Source: JAFGCL01 sp964492335
GTDB taxonomy: Bacteria; Chloroflexota; Dehalococcoidia; UBA2247; RBG-13-53-26
Assembly (NCBI GenBank): GCA_964492335.1
Contig: CAZBJX010000002.1
Span: 1 to 64,000 of the forward strand
Reading direction: 5' to 3'
Length of the DNA: 64,000 bases
Shown one piece after another: positions 10,688-19,297 of this stretch. Numbering within the stretch: position 1 is the first letter of the stretch; each line of letters begins with the position of its first letter. The position numbers and the translations under genes are program-made. Below the pieces are notes generated by a model, which saw nothing but the letters and a program-made list of their open reading frames with translations, was not told where the DNA came from and searched no databases.

Positions 10688-12772
10688 ATGTCTGAGGGCT
10701 TCAGTCTGGACAGGGTCAGAAACATCGGGATCATAGCCCATATCGATGCCGGCAAGACCACCGTCACCGAGAGGCTCCTCTACTACACCGGCCGCACGTA
10801 CAAGATCGGCGACGTGGATGACGGCACCACTGTCATGGACTTCATGGAGCAGGAGCGGGACCGGGGCATCACCATTTCGTCGGCGGCCACCACCTGCTAC
10901 TGGCAGGAGCACCGCATCAACATCATAGATACGCCAGGGCACGTGGACTTCACCGCTGAGGTGGAGCGCAGCCTGCGGGTGCTGGACGGCGGGGTGGTCG
11001 TCTTCGACGCCGTTGCCGGCGTTCAGCCCCAGTCCGAGACCGTGTGGCGGCAGGCCAACCGGTACCGTGTGCCCCGGATCTGCTTCGTCAACAAGATGGA
11101 CCGTGTCGGCGCCAACCTGAACCGCACGGTGGACATGATCCGCCGGGTGCTGGGAGCCAAGGCCCTGCCGGTCCACATGCCGCTGGGCGAGGAGAAGGCC
11201 TTCGAAGGGGTCATCGACCTCATTGAGGAGAAGGGCTGGGTCTGCTCCGACAACGCGGACACGCCGCCGGTGGAACTGCCCGTGTCCCAGGCCTGGGTGC
11301 AGCGGGTGCGGGAGCAGAGGGAGTTGCTGGTGGAGAAGCTGGCGGAGGAAGACGACCAGCTGATGCATATCTACCTGGAAGGGCGCACCGCCGGCCCGGA
11401 GGACGTCAGGGCGGCCATGCGCCGGGCGACCCTGGCCGGGAGGGTGGTGCCGGTGCTCTGCGGCACCGCGCTGAAGAACAAGGGCATACCGCAGCTGCTG
11501 GATGCCATCGTGAGCTACCTGCCGTCGCCGCTGGATGTTTCCGCGGTGGAGGGCACGGTGCCCGAGACCGGGGAGGCGGCCAGCCGCCCCGGGAAAGATG
11601 ACGCCCCCTTCTCGGCGCTGGCCTTCAAGGTGGTGGCGGACCCCTTTGTCGGCCGGCTGGTCTACCTGCGGATCTACTCCGGCAGGGCGGCGACCGGGAC
11701 CCGCCTCTTGAACTCGGCCCGGCGGGGGAAGGAGCGGCTGGGGCGGCTGCTGCGCATGCATGCCAATCACCGGGAGGAGATAGCCGCGGCGTCGGCTGGA
11801 GACATCGTGGCGGCGGTGGGGCTGAAGAACACCCTCACCGGCGACACCCTGTGCGACCCGGCGGCCCCCATCATCCTGGAGGCCATCTCGTTCCCCGAGC
11901 CGGTAGTCTCCGTGGCCATCGAGCCGAAGTCCAAGGCGGACCAGGACCGGATAGGGGAGGCCATGCAGAAGCTCACCGACGAGGACCCCACCTTCCAGAC
12001 GCACTATGATGAAGAGACCGGGCAGACCATCATCTCCGGCATGGGAGAGCTGCATCTGGAGGTGCTCCTGGAGCGCATGCGGCGGGAGTTCCGGGTGGAC
12101 ACCAAGACCGGGAAGCCGCAGGTGGCCTACAAGGAGACCATCAAGGACACGGCCCGGGCCGAGGGAAGGTTCATCAAGCAGTTCGGGGGCCGGGGCCAGT
12201 ACGGCCACGTGGTGATCGAGGTGCAGCCCGGTGAGGCGGGCAGCGGCTTCACTTTCGTGGACAAGATCAGGCAGGGCGCCATACCGAAGGAGTACATCCC
12301 GGCGGTGAAGGCGGGTATCGAGGAGGCGCTGCGCCGGGGGGTCCTGGCCAACTACCCCCTGGTGGATATCAAGGTCACCCTTCTGGACGGAAGCTATCAC
12401 GACGTGGATTCGTCCGACATGGCGTTCAAGATGGCGGGGTCGCTGGCAATCAAGGAGGCTGTGCGCCGGGCCAGGCCGACGCTGCTTGAGCCCATCATGA
12501 AGCTGGAGGTGTACGTGCCGGAGCAGTTCCTGGGGGACATCCTGGGCGACATCGACGGAAGGCGGGCGCGCATCGAGGACATCAGGTCCACCGAGGACTA
12601 CCGGGAGATACTGGCCTGCGTCCCGCTGGGGGAGACCTTCGGCTACACCACGGTGATGCGCTCGCTGAGCCAGGGCAAGGCCACCCATTCCATGGAGTTC
12701 GATCACTACCAGGAGGTGCCGCCTTCTCTGATGGAGCAGATCACAATGAGAGCCAAAGGTAGAGTGATATAG
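10688..12772 (+). CDS. fusA: Elongation factor G
   Basis: EF-G is the translocation GTPase. It has the P-loop AHIDAGKTT, the switch region DRGITISSAATT, DTPGHVDF and NKMD, then domains II-V to 694 aa. I chose ATG 10688 because EF-G proteins usually begin about 10 residues before RNIGIIAHID; this start lacks a strong Shine-Dalgarno, and TTG 10616 (24 extra residues, no known domain) is an alternative. Its stop is one base before rpsJ; no tuf gene follows. Confidence 0.97.
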   Translation: MSEGFSLDRVRNIGIIAHIDAGKTTVTERLLYYTGRTYKIGDVDDGTTVMDFMEQERDRGITISSAATTCYWQEHRINIIDTPGHVDFTAEVERSLRVLDGGVVVFDAVAGVQPQSETVWRQANRYRVPRICFVNKMDRVGANLNRTVDMIRRVLGAKALPVHMPLGEEKAFEGVIDLIEEKGWVCSDNADTPPVELPVSQAWVQRVREQRELLVEKLAEEDDQLMHIYLEGRTAGPEDVRAAMRRATLAGRVVPVLCGTALKNKGIPQLLDAIVSYLPSPLDVSAVEGTVPETGEAASRPGKDDAPFSALAFKVVADPFVGRLVYLRIYSGRAATGTRLLNSARRGKERLGRLLRMHANHREEIAAASAGDIVAAVGLKNTLTGDTLCDPAAPIILEAISFPEPVVSVAIEPKSKADQDRIGEAMQKLTDEDPTFQTHYDEETGQTIISGMGELHLEVLLERMRREFRVDTKTGKPQVAYKETIKDTARAEGRFIKQFGGRGQYGHVVIEVQPGEAGSGFTFVDKIRQGAIPKEYIPAVKAGIEEALRRGVLANYPLVDIKVTLLDGSYHDVDSSDMAFKMAGSLAIKEAVRRARPTLLEPIMKLEVYVPEQFLGDILGDIDGRRARIEDIRSTEDYREILACVPLGETFGYTTVMRSLSQGKATHSMEFDHYQEVPPSLMEQITMRAKGRVI

Positions 12773-12773
12773 G

Positions 12774-13082
12774 ATGGCCAAGCAGAAGATCCGCATCAAG
12801 CTGAAGTCCTTCGACCACCGGATACTGGACCAGTCGGCGGCGCAGATCACCGGGACGGCGGAGCAGACCGGCGGGCGGGTGGCGGGGCCGGTGCCCCTGC
12901 CCACGCGCATAGAGAAGTTCTGCGTCATTCGCTCCCCGTTCATCGACAAGGACTCGCGGGAGCAGTTCGAGATCCGGACGCACCGGCGCCTTATCGACAT
13001 CCTGGATCCGACGACGAAGACCATCGAGGCGCTGACCCGGCTGAATCTGCCGGCCGGGGTCGACGTGGAGATCAAGCTCTAG
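12774..13082 (+). CDS. rpsJ: 30S ribosomal protein S10
   Basis: 102 aa, with FDHRILDQSAAQI, GPVPLPTRIEKFCV and the conserved HRRLIDI. In free form S10 is also NusE in antitermination complexes. ATG 12774 is one base after the fusA stop, so str and S10 operons are merged. Confidence 0.99.
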   Translation: MAKQKIRIKLKSFDHRILDQSAAQITGTAEQTGGRVAGPVPLPTRIEKFCVIRSPFIDKDSREQFEIRTHRRLIDILDPTTKTIEALTRLNLPAGVDVEIKL

Positions 13083-13110
13083 GGGAAGATTGGGATAGCA
13101 GGGTTCAGTC

Positions 13111-13743
13111 ATGATTGAAGCCGAGGGTATCATAGGCCGGAAACTGGGCATGACCCAGATCTTTGACGAGAACGGGCGGCTGAAGGCGGTCACCGCCGTG
13201 GCGGCCGGGCCGTGCTTCGTCACCCAGATCAAGACCGTTGAAAAGGACGGCTACCATGCCGTCCAGCTGGGGTACGGTGAGGCCAGGAAGCTCAACTCCC
13301 CGGAGAAGGGCCATCTCAAGGCCGCCGGGAAGCGGTTGCGGCACCTGATGGAGATCAGGGTGGACGCCCCCACTTCCCTTAAGGTGGGCCAGGCCCTGGA
13401 CGCCGGCCTCTTCAAGAAGGGCGACCGGGTGGACGTCATCGGCATATCCAAGGGCAAGGGATTTGCCGGCGGGGTGAAGCGCCATCACTTCAGCGGCGGG
13501 GCCAAGACCCACGGGCAGTCGGACCGGCACCGGGCGCCCGGGTCGGTGGGCGGCACCACCACACCTGCCAAGGTGTGGAAGGGAACGCGGATGGCAGGCC
13601 ACATGGGCAATGAGCGCGTCACGGCGCTCAACCTGGAGGTGGCCCAGACCGATGCGGGGCGGAACATCGTCCTCCTGAAGGGCGCGGTCCCGGGGGCCGA
13701 AGACGGCATCGTGCTGATCAGGAAATCGATCAAGAAGAAGTAG
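13111..13743 (+). CDS. rplC: 50S ribosomal protein L3
   Basis: 210 aa; early 50S assembly protein. Starts GIIGRKLGMTQIFDENG and has the conserved GKGFAGGVKRH and MAGHMGN regions near the peptidyl-transferase centre. Its stop overlaps the GTG of rplD. Confidence 0.99.
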   Translation: MIEAEGIIGRKLGMTQIFDENGRLKAVTAVAAGPCFVTQIKTVEKDGYHAVQLGYGEARKLNSPEKGHLKAAGKRLRHLMEIRVDAPTSLKVGQALDAGLFKKGDRVDVIGISKGKGFAGGVKRHHFSGGAKTHGQSDRHRAPGSVGGTTTPAKVWKGTRMAGHMGNERVTALNLEVAQTDAGRNIVLLKGAVPGAEDGIVLIRKSIKKK

Positions 13744-14393
13744 TGAAGATGCAGTTAGAGGTTCGTAATCTGGCGGGTGAAGTTGTCGACAGCATAGATG
13801 TCGACGGCAGCGTGTTCGAGGTGCCCCTCAATACCTCCGTCGTCCATCAGGCCATGGTAAGACAACTGGCCAATGCCCGGTTGGGCACGGCCAGCACCAA
13901 GAACAGGGCGCAGGTGGCCGGCAGCACGCGGAAGCTGTACAAGCAGAAACACACAGGCCGGGCGCGCAAGGGCAGCATCAAGTCGCCCCTGCTGCGGGGC
14001 GGCGGCATAACCTTCGGGCCCCACCAGAGGGACTACCGTCAGCGGATGCCGAAGAAGATGCGCCGGCTGGCGATGCGCTGCTTGCTGTCGGCCAAGGCCT
14101 CCTCCGGCCAGATCCTGGTGGTGGACCGCCTGAAGCTGGATGAGCCCAGGACGGGCGAGATGGCCAGGGCCCTGAAGGCGCTGGGCGTGTCCTCTTCCGC
14201 CCTGGTGGTCACCGAGAAGGCGGAGACGGCCATAGTGAGGTCGGCCCAGAATCTCAGGGGGATCAGGACCCTGCCGGCCGACCTGCTCAACGTCAGGGAC
14301 CTGCTGACCTACAACTCTGTGGTGATAAGCGTGGACGGCTTGCGGGCCGTGGAGAGCGGCCTGGCGGTCAAGGCGCCGGCCGCGGCGGGATGA
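13743..14393 (+). CDS. rplD: 50S ribosomal protein L4
   Basis: 216 aa; lines the peptide exit tunnel, and in Enterobacteria represses the S10 operon. The tunnel-loop region GSTRKLYKQKHTGRARKGS is typical. GTG 13743 overlaps the rplC stop by one base; ATG 13749 is equally possible. Confidence 0.98.
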   Translation: MKMQLEVRNLAGEVVDSIDVDGSVFEVPLNTSVVHQAMVRQLANARLGTASTKNRAQVAGSTRKLYKQKHTGRARKGSIKSPLLRGGGITFGPHQRDYRQRMPKKMRRLAMRCLLSAKASSGQILVVDRLKLDEPRTGEMARALKALGVSSSALVVTEKAETAIVRSAQNLRGIRTLPADLLNVRDLLTYNSVVISVDGLRAVESGLAVKAPAAAG

Positions 14394-14399
14394 TAGGGA

Positions 14400-14684
14400 A
14401 TGCACATTTACGAAGTACTGCGTCGGCCAATAGTGAGCGAGAAGAGCCTCATACTCCAGGGCAGCAGCAAGTACACCTTCGAGGTGGCCCCGAGGGCCAA
14501 CAAGCCGCAGATCAAAGAAGCGGTGGAGACGGCATTCAAGGTGGATGTGCTGGGTGTCAACGTGGTCACCGTCCCGGGTTGCGTCCGGAAGATCGGGCGC
14601 CGGCGCGTGGTGATCTCCCCGTGGAAGAAGGCCGTGGTGACTGTCAAGCCGGGGCAGAAGATAGAGTTTTTTGAGGGCGTTTAG
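14400..14684 (+). CDS. rplW: 50S ribosomal protein L23
   Basis: 94 aa; tunnel-exit protein that docks SRP and trigger factor. Has RPIVSEKS, YTFEV and the C-terminal KKAVVTVKPGQKIEFF. ATG 14400 is 6 bases after rplD. Confidence 0.98.
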   Translation: MHIYEVLRRPIVSEKSLILQGSSKYTFEVAPRANKPQIKEAVETAFKVDVLGVNVVTVPGCVRKIGRRRVVISPWKKAVVTVKPGQKIEFFEGV

Positions 14685-14686
14685 AG

Positions 14687-15511
14687 ATGGGACTTAAGGT
14701 ATACAGGCCGACATCCCCGGGCAGGCGGGGCATGGTCGGCGCGAATTTCGACGAAATCACCAAGAAGAAGCCGGAGAAGTCCCTGCTGGTTTCGCTCCGC
14801 AAGAGCGCCGGCCGCAACAACCAGGGCAGGATAACCGTCAGGCACCGCGGGGGCGGGTCGAGGCGGATGCTGCGCATCATCGACTTCAAGCGTAACCGGG
14901 TGGGGGAGCCGGCCGAGGTCCTGGGCATCGAGTATGATCCGAACCGCTCGGCTTACATAGCCCTGGTGCAGTATCCCGACGGCGAGAAACGGTACATCCT
15001 GGCGCCGCTGGGGCTGGCGGTGGGTCAGAGCCTGGTCTCCGGGCCCGAGGCGGAGCTCAAGGTGGGCAACGCCATGCCCATTGGCCGGATCCCGGTAGGG
15101 ACCATGATTCACAATATCGAGCTTCAGCCCGGAAAGGGAGCGCAGATCGTCAGGAGCGCCGGGGTGTCGGCGGTGGTGGTGGGGCGGGAGGAGAGGTACA
15201 CCCTGGTGAGGCTGCCTTCCGGAGAGGTGCGCCGCATCCTTAACAGCTGCATGGCCACCGTCGGTCAGGTGGGCAATGCGGACCATCGGAACGTGAAGCT
15301 GGGCAAGGCCGGGCGCAGCCGGTGGAGGGGCAGACGGCCGGCGGTGCGTGGGGCGGCCATGTGCCCCCGCGATCATCCCCATGGCGGCGGCGAGGGACGC
15401 AACCCCACGGGCATGCACCCCAAGACGCCCTGGGGCAAGCCGGCGCTGGGCTACAAGACCCGCACCCGGAAGGTGAGTGACAGGATGATCGTCAGCCGGA
15501 GAAAGAAGTAG
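14687..15511 (+). CDS. rplB: 50S ribosomal protein L2
   Basis: 274 aa; needed for subunit joining near the peptidyl-transferase centre. Shows NNQGRITVRHRGGG and the conserved RGAAMCPRDHPHGGGEGR, containing the histidine usually at position 229. Two bases after rplW. Confidence 0.99.
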   Translation: MGLKVYRPTSPGRRGMVGANFDEITKKKPEKSLLVSLRKSAGRNNQGRITVRHRGGGSRRMLRIIDFKRNRVGEPAEVLGIEYDPNRSAYIALVQYPDGEKRYILAPLGLAVGQSLVSGPEAELKVGNAMPIGRIPVGTMIHNIELQPGKGAQIVRSAGVSAVVVGREERYTLVRLPSGEVRRILNSCMATVGQVGNADHRNVKLGKAGRSRWRGRRPAVRGAAMCPRDHPHGGGEGRNPTGMHPKTPWGKPALGYKTRTRKVSDRMIVSRRKK

Positions 15512-15515
15512 GACT

Positions 15516-15785
15516 ATGAGCAGGTCGACAAAGAAGGGGCCGTTCGTCGAAGCGAAGCTGCTGAAGAGGGTCGAGGCCGTCGGCAAGAGCGGGCAGAAGA
15601 CCGTGATCAAGACGTGGTCCCGGGCCTCAACCGTCATCCCCGAGATGATCGGGCTGACGATAGCCGTCCACGACGGCCGCAGGCACGTGCCCATATACGT
15701 CACCGAGAACATGGTGGGGCACCGGCTGGGCGAGTTCGCCCCTACCCGGACCTTCAAGGGCCATGTGGGCAGGTCGGAGAGGTAG
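15516..15785 (+). CDS. rpsS: 30S ribosomal protein S19
   Basis: 89 aa; 30S head protein. MSRSTKKGPFVE start and MVGHRLGEFAPTRTFKGH are diagnostic. Four bases after rplB. Confidence 0.99.
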   Translation: MSRSTKKGPFVEAKLLKRVEAVGKSGQKTVIKTWSRASTVIPEMIGLTIAVHDGRRHVPIYVTENMVGHRLGEFAPTRTFKGHVGRSER

Positions 15786-15798
15786 CGGGGAATTCGCC

Positions 15799-16134
15799 AT
15801 GGAAGTTAAGGCAACGGCCAAGTACGTCGGCATATCGGCGCTGAAGCTGGACCTGGTGGCGGGCACGGTCCGGGGCAAGAAGGTCAGCGACGCCCTGGGG
15901 ACCCTGGCTCTGCTGCCCAGTCCGTCGGCCCGGGCGCTGGCCAAGGTCATCAAGTCGGCCGCGTCCAACGCGGAGAACAATCACCAGATGGTGCCGGCCG
16001 ACCTGAGGGTGGTGAGACTGGTGGTCAACCAGGGGTCTACCCTGAAGAGAATTCGCGCCCAGGCTCGGGGACGCGTAAGTCCGATACTGAGGCATACGAG
16101 CCACATCACTGCCATAGTGGATACGGAGGACTAG
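15799..16134 (+). CDS. rplV: 50S ribosomal protein L22
   Basis: 111 aa; its hairpin lines the exit tunnel. Has AENNHQM and the hairpin end ARGRVSPILRHTSHI. ATG 15799 follows GCGGGGAATTCGCC. Its stop shares a base with the GTG of rpsC. Confidence 0.98.
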   Translation: MEVKATAKYVGISALKLDLVAGTVRGKKVSDALGTLALLPSPSARALAKVIKSAASNAENNHQMVPADLRVVRLVVNQGSTLKRIRAQARGRVSPILRHTSHITAIVDTED

Positions 16135-16937
16135 TGGGGCAGAAGGTTCACCCTATAGGATTCAGGCTGGGCATAACCCAGGAGTGGCGTTCGCGCTGGT
16201 ACTCGCAGAAGCACTATACCGAGTTCATGCAGGAAGACGTGCGTATCCGCCGGCTGGTGATGGACCGGACCTACGAGGCCGGGGTGTCCAGGATCGACAT
16301 CGAGAGGTGGGGCAACGACGCCGTCATCACCGTGCACACCGGCAGGCCGGGGATCGTGATCGGGCGGGGCGGGCAGCGCGTGGACGAGCTGCGGCGCGCC
16401 CTGGAGGCGCTGTGCGGAAGGAAGGTGCGCCTGAACATCCACGAGATCCGGGAGCCGGAGCTGGATGCCTATCTGGTGGCGCGCAACATCGCCAGTCAGA
16501 TGGAGCACCAGATCGGCTATCGCCGGGCCATCAAGAGGTCCATGATGCGCACCATGCAGGCCGGGGCCAAGGGCGTGAAGGTCATATGCAGCGGGCGCCT
16601 GGGCGGGGCGGAGATCGCCCGCCGGGTCACCTTCAGGGAAGGGCGGGTGCCCCTGCACACGCTGCGAGCCGATGTCGACTACGGCCTCTGCGAGGCCCGG
16701 ACGCTTCTGGGCCGCATCGGCTGCAAGGTGTGGATATACAAGGGCGACGTGTTTGCCCAGGTTGAGGATATGGAGGCGCCACCTCCACCGCCGAGCCCTC
16801 CGCCGGCCGCGGTGACGGCAGCCCCTCCGCCGGCCGCGGTGACGGCAGCAGCCCCTCCACCGGCCAGTGCTGACGCGCCGGCTGGGCCGGCCGCCCCAGC
16901 GACTTCCGAGGTGAAGGACGATGCTGCAACCCAGTAG
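16134..16937 (+). CDS. rpsC: 30S ribosomal protein S3 with Pro/Ala tail
   Basis: S3 lines the mRNA entry tunnel. The KH domain (GIVIGRGGQRVDELR) and C-terminal domain (GRLGGAEIARR, GVKVWIYKGDVF-type end) are normal up to about residue 210. The remaining 57 residues form a low-complexity Pro/Ala tail with tandem units of PPPAAVTAA encoded by a 27-base repeat at 16797. Total 267 aa, against about 210-235 usually. The GTG start overlaps rplV; the end overlaps rplP by 17 bases. Confidence 0.98.
   Translation: MGQKVHPIGFRLGITQEWRSRWYSQKHYTEFMQEDVRIRRLVMDRTYEAGVSRIDIERWGNDAVITVHTGRPGIVIGRGGQRVDELRRALEALCGRKVRLNIHEIREPELDAYLVARNIASQMEHQIGYRRAIKRSMMRTMQAGAKGVKVICSGRLGGAEIARRVTFREGRVPLHTLRADVDYGLCEARTLLGRIGCKVWIYKGDVFAQVEDMEAPPPPPSPPPAAVTAAPPPAAVTAAAPPPASADAPAGPAAPATSEVKDDAATQ
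16797..16860 (+). repeat. 27-bp tandem repeat in the rpsC 3' end
   Basis: Two near-identical in-frame copies begin at 16797 and 16824 and a partial third at 16854. Each encodes PPPAAVTAA or a close variant. Repeat copy number may vary between strains. Confidence 0.85.
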
Positions 16938-17334
16938 AGTCAAGTACCGCATGATCCACCGGGGCCACGTCCGGGGGAAGGCCAGCACGGGAAACACCCT
17001 GGCCTTCGGCGATTTCGGCCTGCAGGCGCTGGAGCCGGCTGAGATCAGCGCCCGGGAGATCGAGGCAGCCCGCCGGGCGATCGTGCACCACCTGCGCCGC
17101 GGCGTTATGCTGTGGATCCGCGTCTTCCCGGACAAGCCGGTGAGCCGCAAGCCGGCGGAGACCCGCATGGGCAGCGGCAAGGGCGCGCTGGACCGCTGGG
17201 TGGCCGTGGTAAGGCCTGGGAGGATGGTCTTTGAGATCAGCGGCGTCAAGGAGGAGGCGGCGAAGGCGGCCTTCCGCCTGGCGGCCCACAAGCTGTCCAT
17301 CAAGACCAGGGTTGTGGTGAAGGGGGTCGACTAG
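16921..17334 (+). CDS. rplP: 50S ribosomal protein L16
   Basis: 137 aa; organises the A-site side of the 50S. Has KYRMIHRGHVRGKA, RIFPDKPVSRKPAETRMG-type core (here RVFPDKPVSRKPAETRMG) and GSGKG. ATG 16921 lies inside the end of rpsC. Confidence 0.99.
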   Translation: MLQPSRVKYRMIHRGHVRGKASTGNTLAFGDFGLQALEPAEISAREIEAARRAIVHHLRRGVMLWIRVFPDKPVSRKPAETRMGSGKGALDRWVAVVRPGRMVFEISGVKEEAAKAAFRLAAHKLSIKTRVVVKGVD

Positions 17335-17528
17335 TGGCGGAAGATCTGCGAGTCATGACCGATGAGGAGCTGGTCCAGCGAGTCGAGGAATCCTACCGGG
17401 AGCTGTTCAACCTGCGGTTCCGGCTGGCCACCAAGCAGCTGGCCAATCACCGGGAGGTCCGCACGGTCAAGAAGAGGATTGCCAGGCTGAAGACCATTAT
17501 GCGAGAGAGGGAATTGAGCGAGGCGTAG
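17334..17528 (+). CDS. rpmC: 50S ribosomal protein L29
   Basis: 64 aa; helical tunnel-exit protein. Has ESYRELFNLRFRLATKQL and RTVKKRIARLKTI. The GTG at 17334 overlaps the rplP stop by one base. Confidence 0.97.
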   Translation: MAEDLRVMTDEELVQRVEESYRELFNLRFRLATKQLANHREVRTVKKRIARLKTIMRERELSEA

Positions 17529-17537
17529 GCGCCGGGG

Positions 17538-17563
17538 CCGGCCTTCGGGCGAGGGACGGCCGG
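17538..17563 (+). other. Spacer hairpin between rpmC and rpsQ
   Basis: CCGGCC (17538-17543) can pair with GGCCGG (17558-17563) around a 14-base loop. This 63-base spacer is one of the longer gaps in the cluster. No T-tract follows; function unknown. Confidence 0.3.
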
Positions 17564-17591
17564 GCGAGATGACGGCCTGCAGAGGTATTCT

Positions 17592-17879
17592 ATGGAGAGT
17601 AAGCATAAGAGCCTGTCCGGGCGGGTGGTGAGCAACAGGATGGACAAGACGGTAGTCGTGGCGGTGGAGTCCATCCGCGCTCACAAGAAGTACAAGAAGA
17701 CGGTCAGAAGGATCTCCAACCTGAAGGCGCACGATGAGGCCAATGCCTGCCGGGTGGGTGACGTTGTGACCATTGTGGAATGCCGGCCCCTCTCGAAGAC
17801 GAAGCACCACCGGGTGCTGGAGGTGCTTTCCCGGAGCGAGCTGGCCGAGGTTGGGGCGAATGATCCAGATCTACAGTAG
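17592..17879 (+). CDS. rpsQ: 30S ribosomal protein S17
   Basis: 95 aa; binds 16S rRNA helix 11. Has GRVVSNRMDKTVVVAVE, YKKTVRR and GDVVTIVECRPLSKTK. ATG 17592 follows AGAGG at 7 bases. Its last 20 bases overlap rplN. Confidence 0.98.
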   Translation: MESKHKSLSGRVVSNRMDKTVVVAVESIRAHKKYKKTVRRISNLKAHDEANACRVGDVVTIVECRPLSKTKHHRVLEVLSRSELAEVGANDPDLQ

Positions 17880-18228
17880 GCTGAGAGTGGCGGACAACTC
17901 TGGGGCGAGGACCCTCATGTGCATCCACGTGCTGGGCGGCTCCAGGCGCAAGTATGCCGGCATCGGAGACGTCATCGTAGGAACGGTCAAACAGGCCATG
18001 CCGCGGGGGACGGTCAAAGCCGGCGAGGTGGTGCGGGCGGTGATCGTGCGCACCGTGAAGCCGTACCGCCGCCGCGACGGCTCCTATATCAGGTTCGACG
18101 ACAACGCTGTGGTGATCCTGGCGGACGAGAACAACCCCAAGGGCAGCCGGATATTCGGGCCGGTGGCCCGGGAGCTGCGGGAGAAGGAATTCACCAAGAT
18201 CATCTCTCTGGCCCCGGAGGTGCTGTAA
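17860..18228 (+). CDS. rplN: 50S ribosomal protein L14
   Basis: 122 aa. Starts MIQIYSRLRVADNSGAR and has the conserved RRDGSYIRFDDNA and GPVARELR. The ATG at 17860 lies inside rpsQ, joining the S10 and spc blocks without a gap. Confidence 0.99.
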   Translation: MIQIYSRLRVADNSGARTLMCIHVLGGSRRKYAGIGDVIVGTVKQAMPRGTVKAGEVVRAVIVRTVKPYRRRDGSYIRFDDNAVVILADENNPKGSRIFGPVARELREKEFTKIISLAPEVL

Positions 18229-18232
18229 ACCC

Positions 18233-18541
18233 GTGAAGATCCGTAAGAACGATACGGTCCTGGTCATAAGCGGAAAGGACAAGGGCAAGAAGGGCAAAGT
18301 CAGGTTCGCCTATCCCCGGGAGTCGAGGGTCATGGTCGATGGCGTCAACATGATCAAGAAGCACTCCAAGGCGCGGGGCGCGGCGAAGCAGGCGGGGATC
18401 ATTGAGCGCGAGGCTCCGATCCACGTCTCCAAGGTGATGCTAATCTGCAACAAGTGCAACCATCCCGTCCGGATCGGCTGGAAGCTGATTGAGGGGGGAA
18501 AGGTGCGCACTTGCGCTGCGTGTCACGAGGTGATCGACTGA
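18233..18541 (+). CDS. rplX: 50S ribosomal protein L24 (zinc-ribbon form)
   Basis: 102 aa; assembly initiator with a KOW motif (VISGKDKGKKGKV). The C-terminal half has two CxxC pairs, CNKCNHP and CAACHE, expected to bind zinc; similar cysteine-bearing L24 versions occur in some clostridia, while many bacteria lack them. GTG 18233, 4 bases after rplN. Confidence 0.97.
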   Translation: MKIRKNDTVLVISGKDKGKKGKVRFAYPRESRVMVDGVNMIKKHSKARGAAKQAGIIEREAPIHVSKVMLICNKCNHPVRIGWKLIEGGKVRTCAACHEVID

Positions 18542-18543
18542 TC

Positions 18544-19101
18544 ATGACCAAGCAGAACAAGCCCCGTCTCAAGGAGCGTTACGAGCAGGAGATCGTGCCG
18601 GCTCTGATGCAGGAGTTCAGTTTCGGGAACGTGATGCGCGTTCCCAGGGTCCAGAAGGTGGTGCTGAACATCGGCCTGGGCGAGGCCACCCAGAACGCGA
18701 AGGCCCTGGAGAGCGCCGAGAAGGACCTGGCGACCATCTCTGGCCAGCACCCGGTGGTGACCCGCTCCAAGAGGTCCATCGCGGCCTTCAAGTTGCGCGC
18801 CGGCATGCCCATAGGGATGACGGTGACCCTGCGAGACCGGCGGATGTACGAGTTCCTGGACCGGCTGGTCAGCGTGGTGCTGCCGCGCATCAGGGACTTC
18901 CGAGGCGTGTCGCGGACCGCGTTTGACGGGCTGGGGAACTACAGCCTGGGCTTCAAGGACCAGCTGATGTTTCCGGAGATCGACTACGACAAGGTGGAGA
19001 AGCCGAGAGGCTTCCAGATCACCATCGTCACCACGGCGCGGTCGGATGAAGAAGGCCGGCGTCTTCTGGAGCTGATGGGGATGCCGTTTGTGAAAGGTTA
19101 G
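18544..19101 (+). CDS. rplE: 50S ribosomal protein L5
   Basis: 185 aa; binds 5S rRNA. Has VQKVVLNIGLGEA, SKRSIAAFKLR, GMPIGMTVTLR and the C-terminal GMPF. ATG 18544, two bases after rplX. Confidence 0.99.
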   Translation: MTKQNKPRLKERYEQEIVPALMQEFSFGNVMRVPRVQKVVLNIGLGEATQNAKALESAEKDLATISGQHPVVTRSKRSIAAFKLRAGMPIGMTVTLRDRRMYEFLDRLVSVVLPRIRDFRGVSRTAFDGLGNYSLGFKDQLMFPEIDYDKVEKPRGFQITIVTTARSDEEGRRLLELMGMPFVKG

Positions 19102-19105
19102 GAAA

Positions 19106-19291
19106 TTGGCAAAGACTTCCAAGATCGTCAAGTGGCAGCGACCTCCGAAGTACAAGGTCCAGCAGCACAACAGGTGCCGAGCGTGTGGCCGCCCCCGCGG
19201 ATACATGCGCAAGTTCGGGCTCTGCCGCATCTGCTTCCGGGAGCTGGCCCTGCGGGGGGAGATCGCCGGGGTCAAGAAGTCGAGTTGGTGA
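19106..19291 (+). CDS. rpsZ: 30S ribosomal protein S14 type Z
   Basis: 61 aa zinc-binding short form: CRACGRPRGYMRKFGLCRIC supplies the CxxC...CxxC ligands. TTG start at 19106, giving MAKTSKIV. The zinc form is typical of Firmicutes and Chloroflexota. Confidence 0.98.
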   Translation: MAKTSKIVKWQRPPKYKVQQHNRCRACGRPRGYMRKFGLCRICFRELALRGEIAGVKKSSW

Positions 19292-19297
19292 GGCGCT

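Noticed and set aside
16797..16860. CRISPR-like repeats
   Set aside because: They are adjacent, in-frame coding repeats in rpsC with no spacers.
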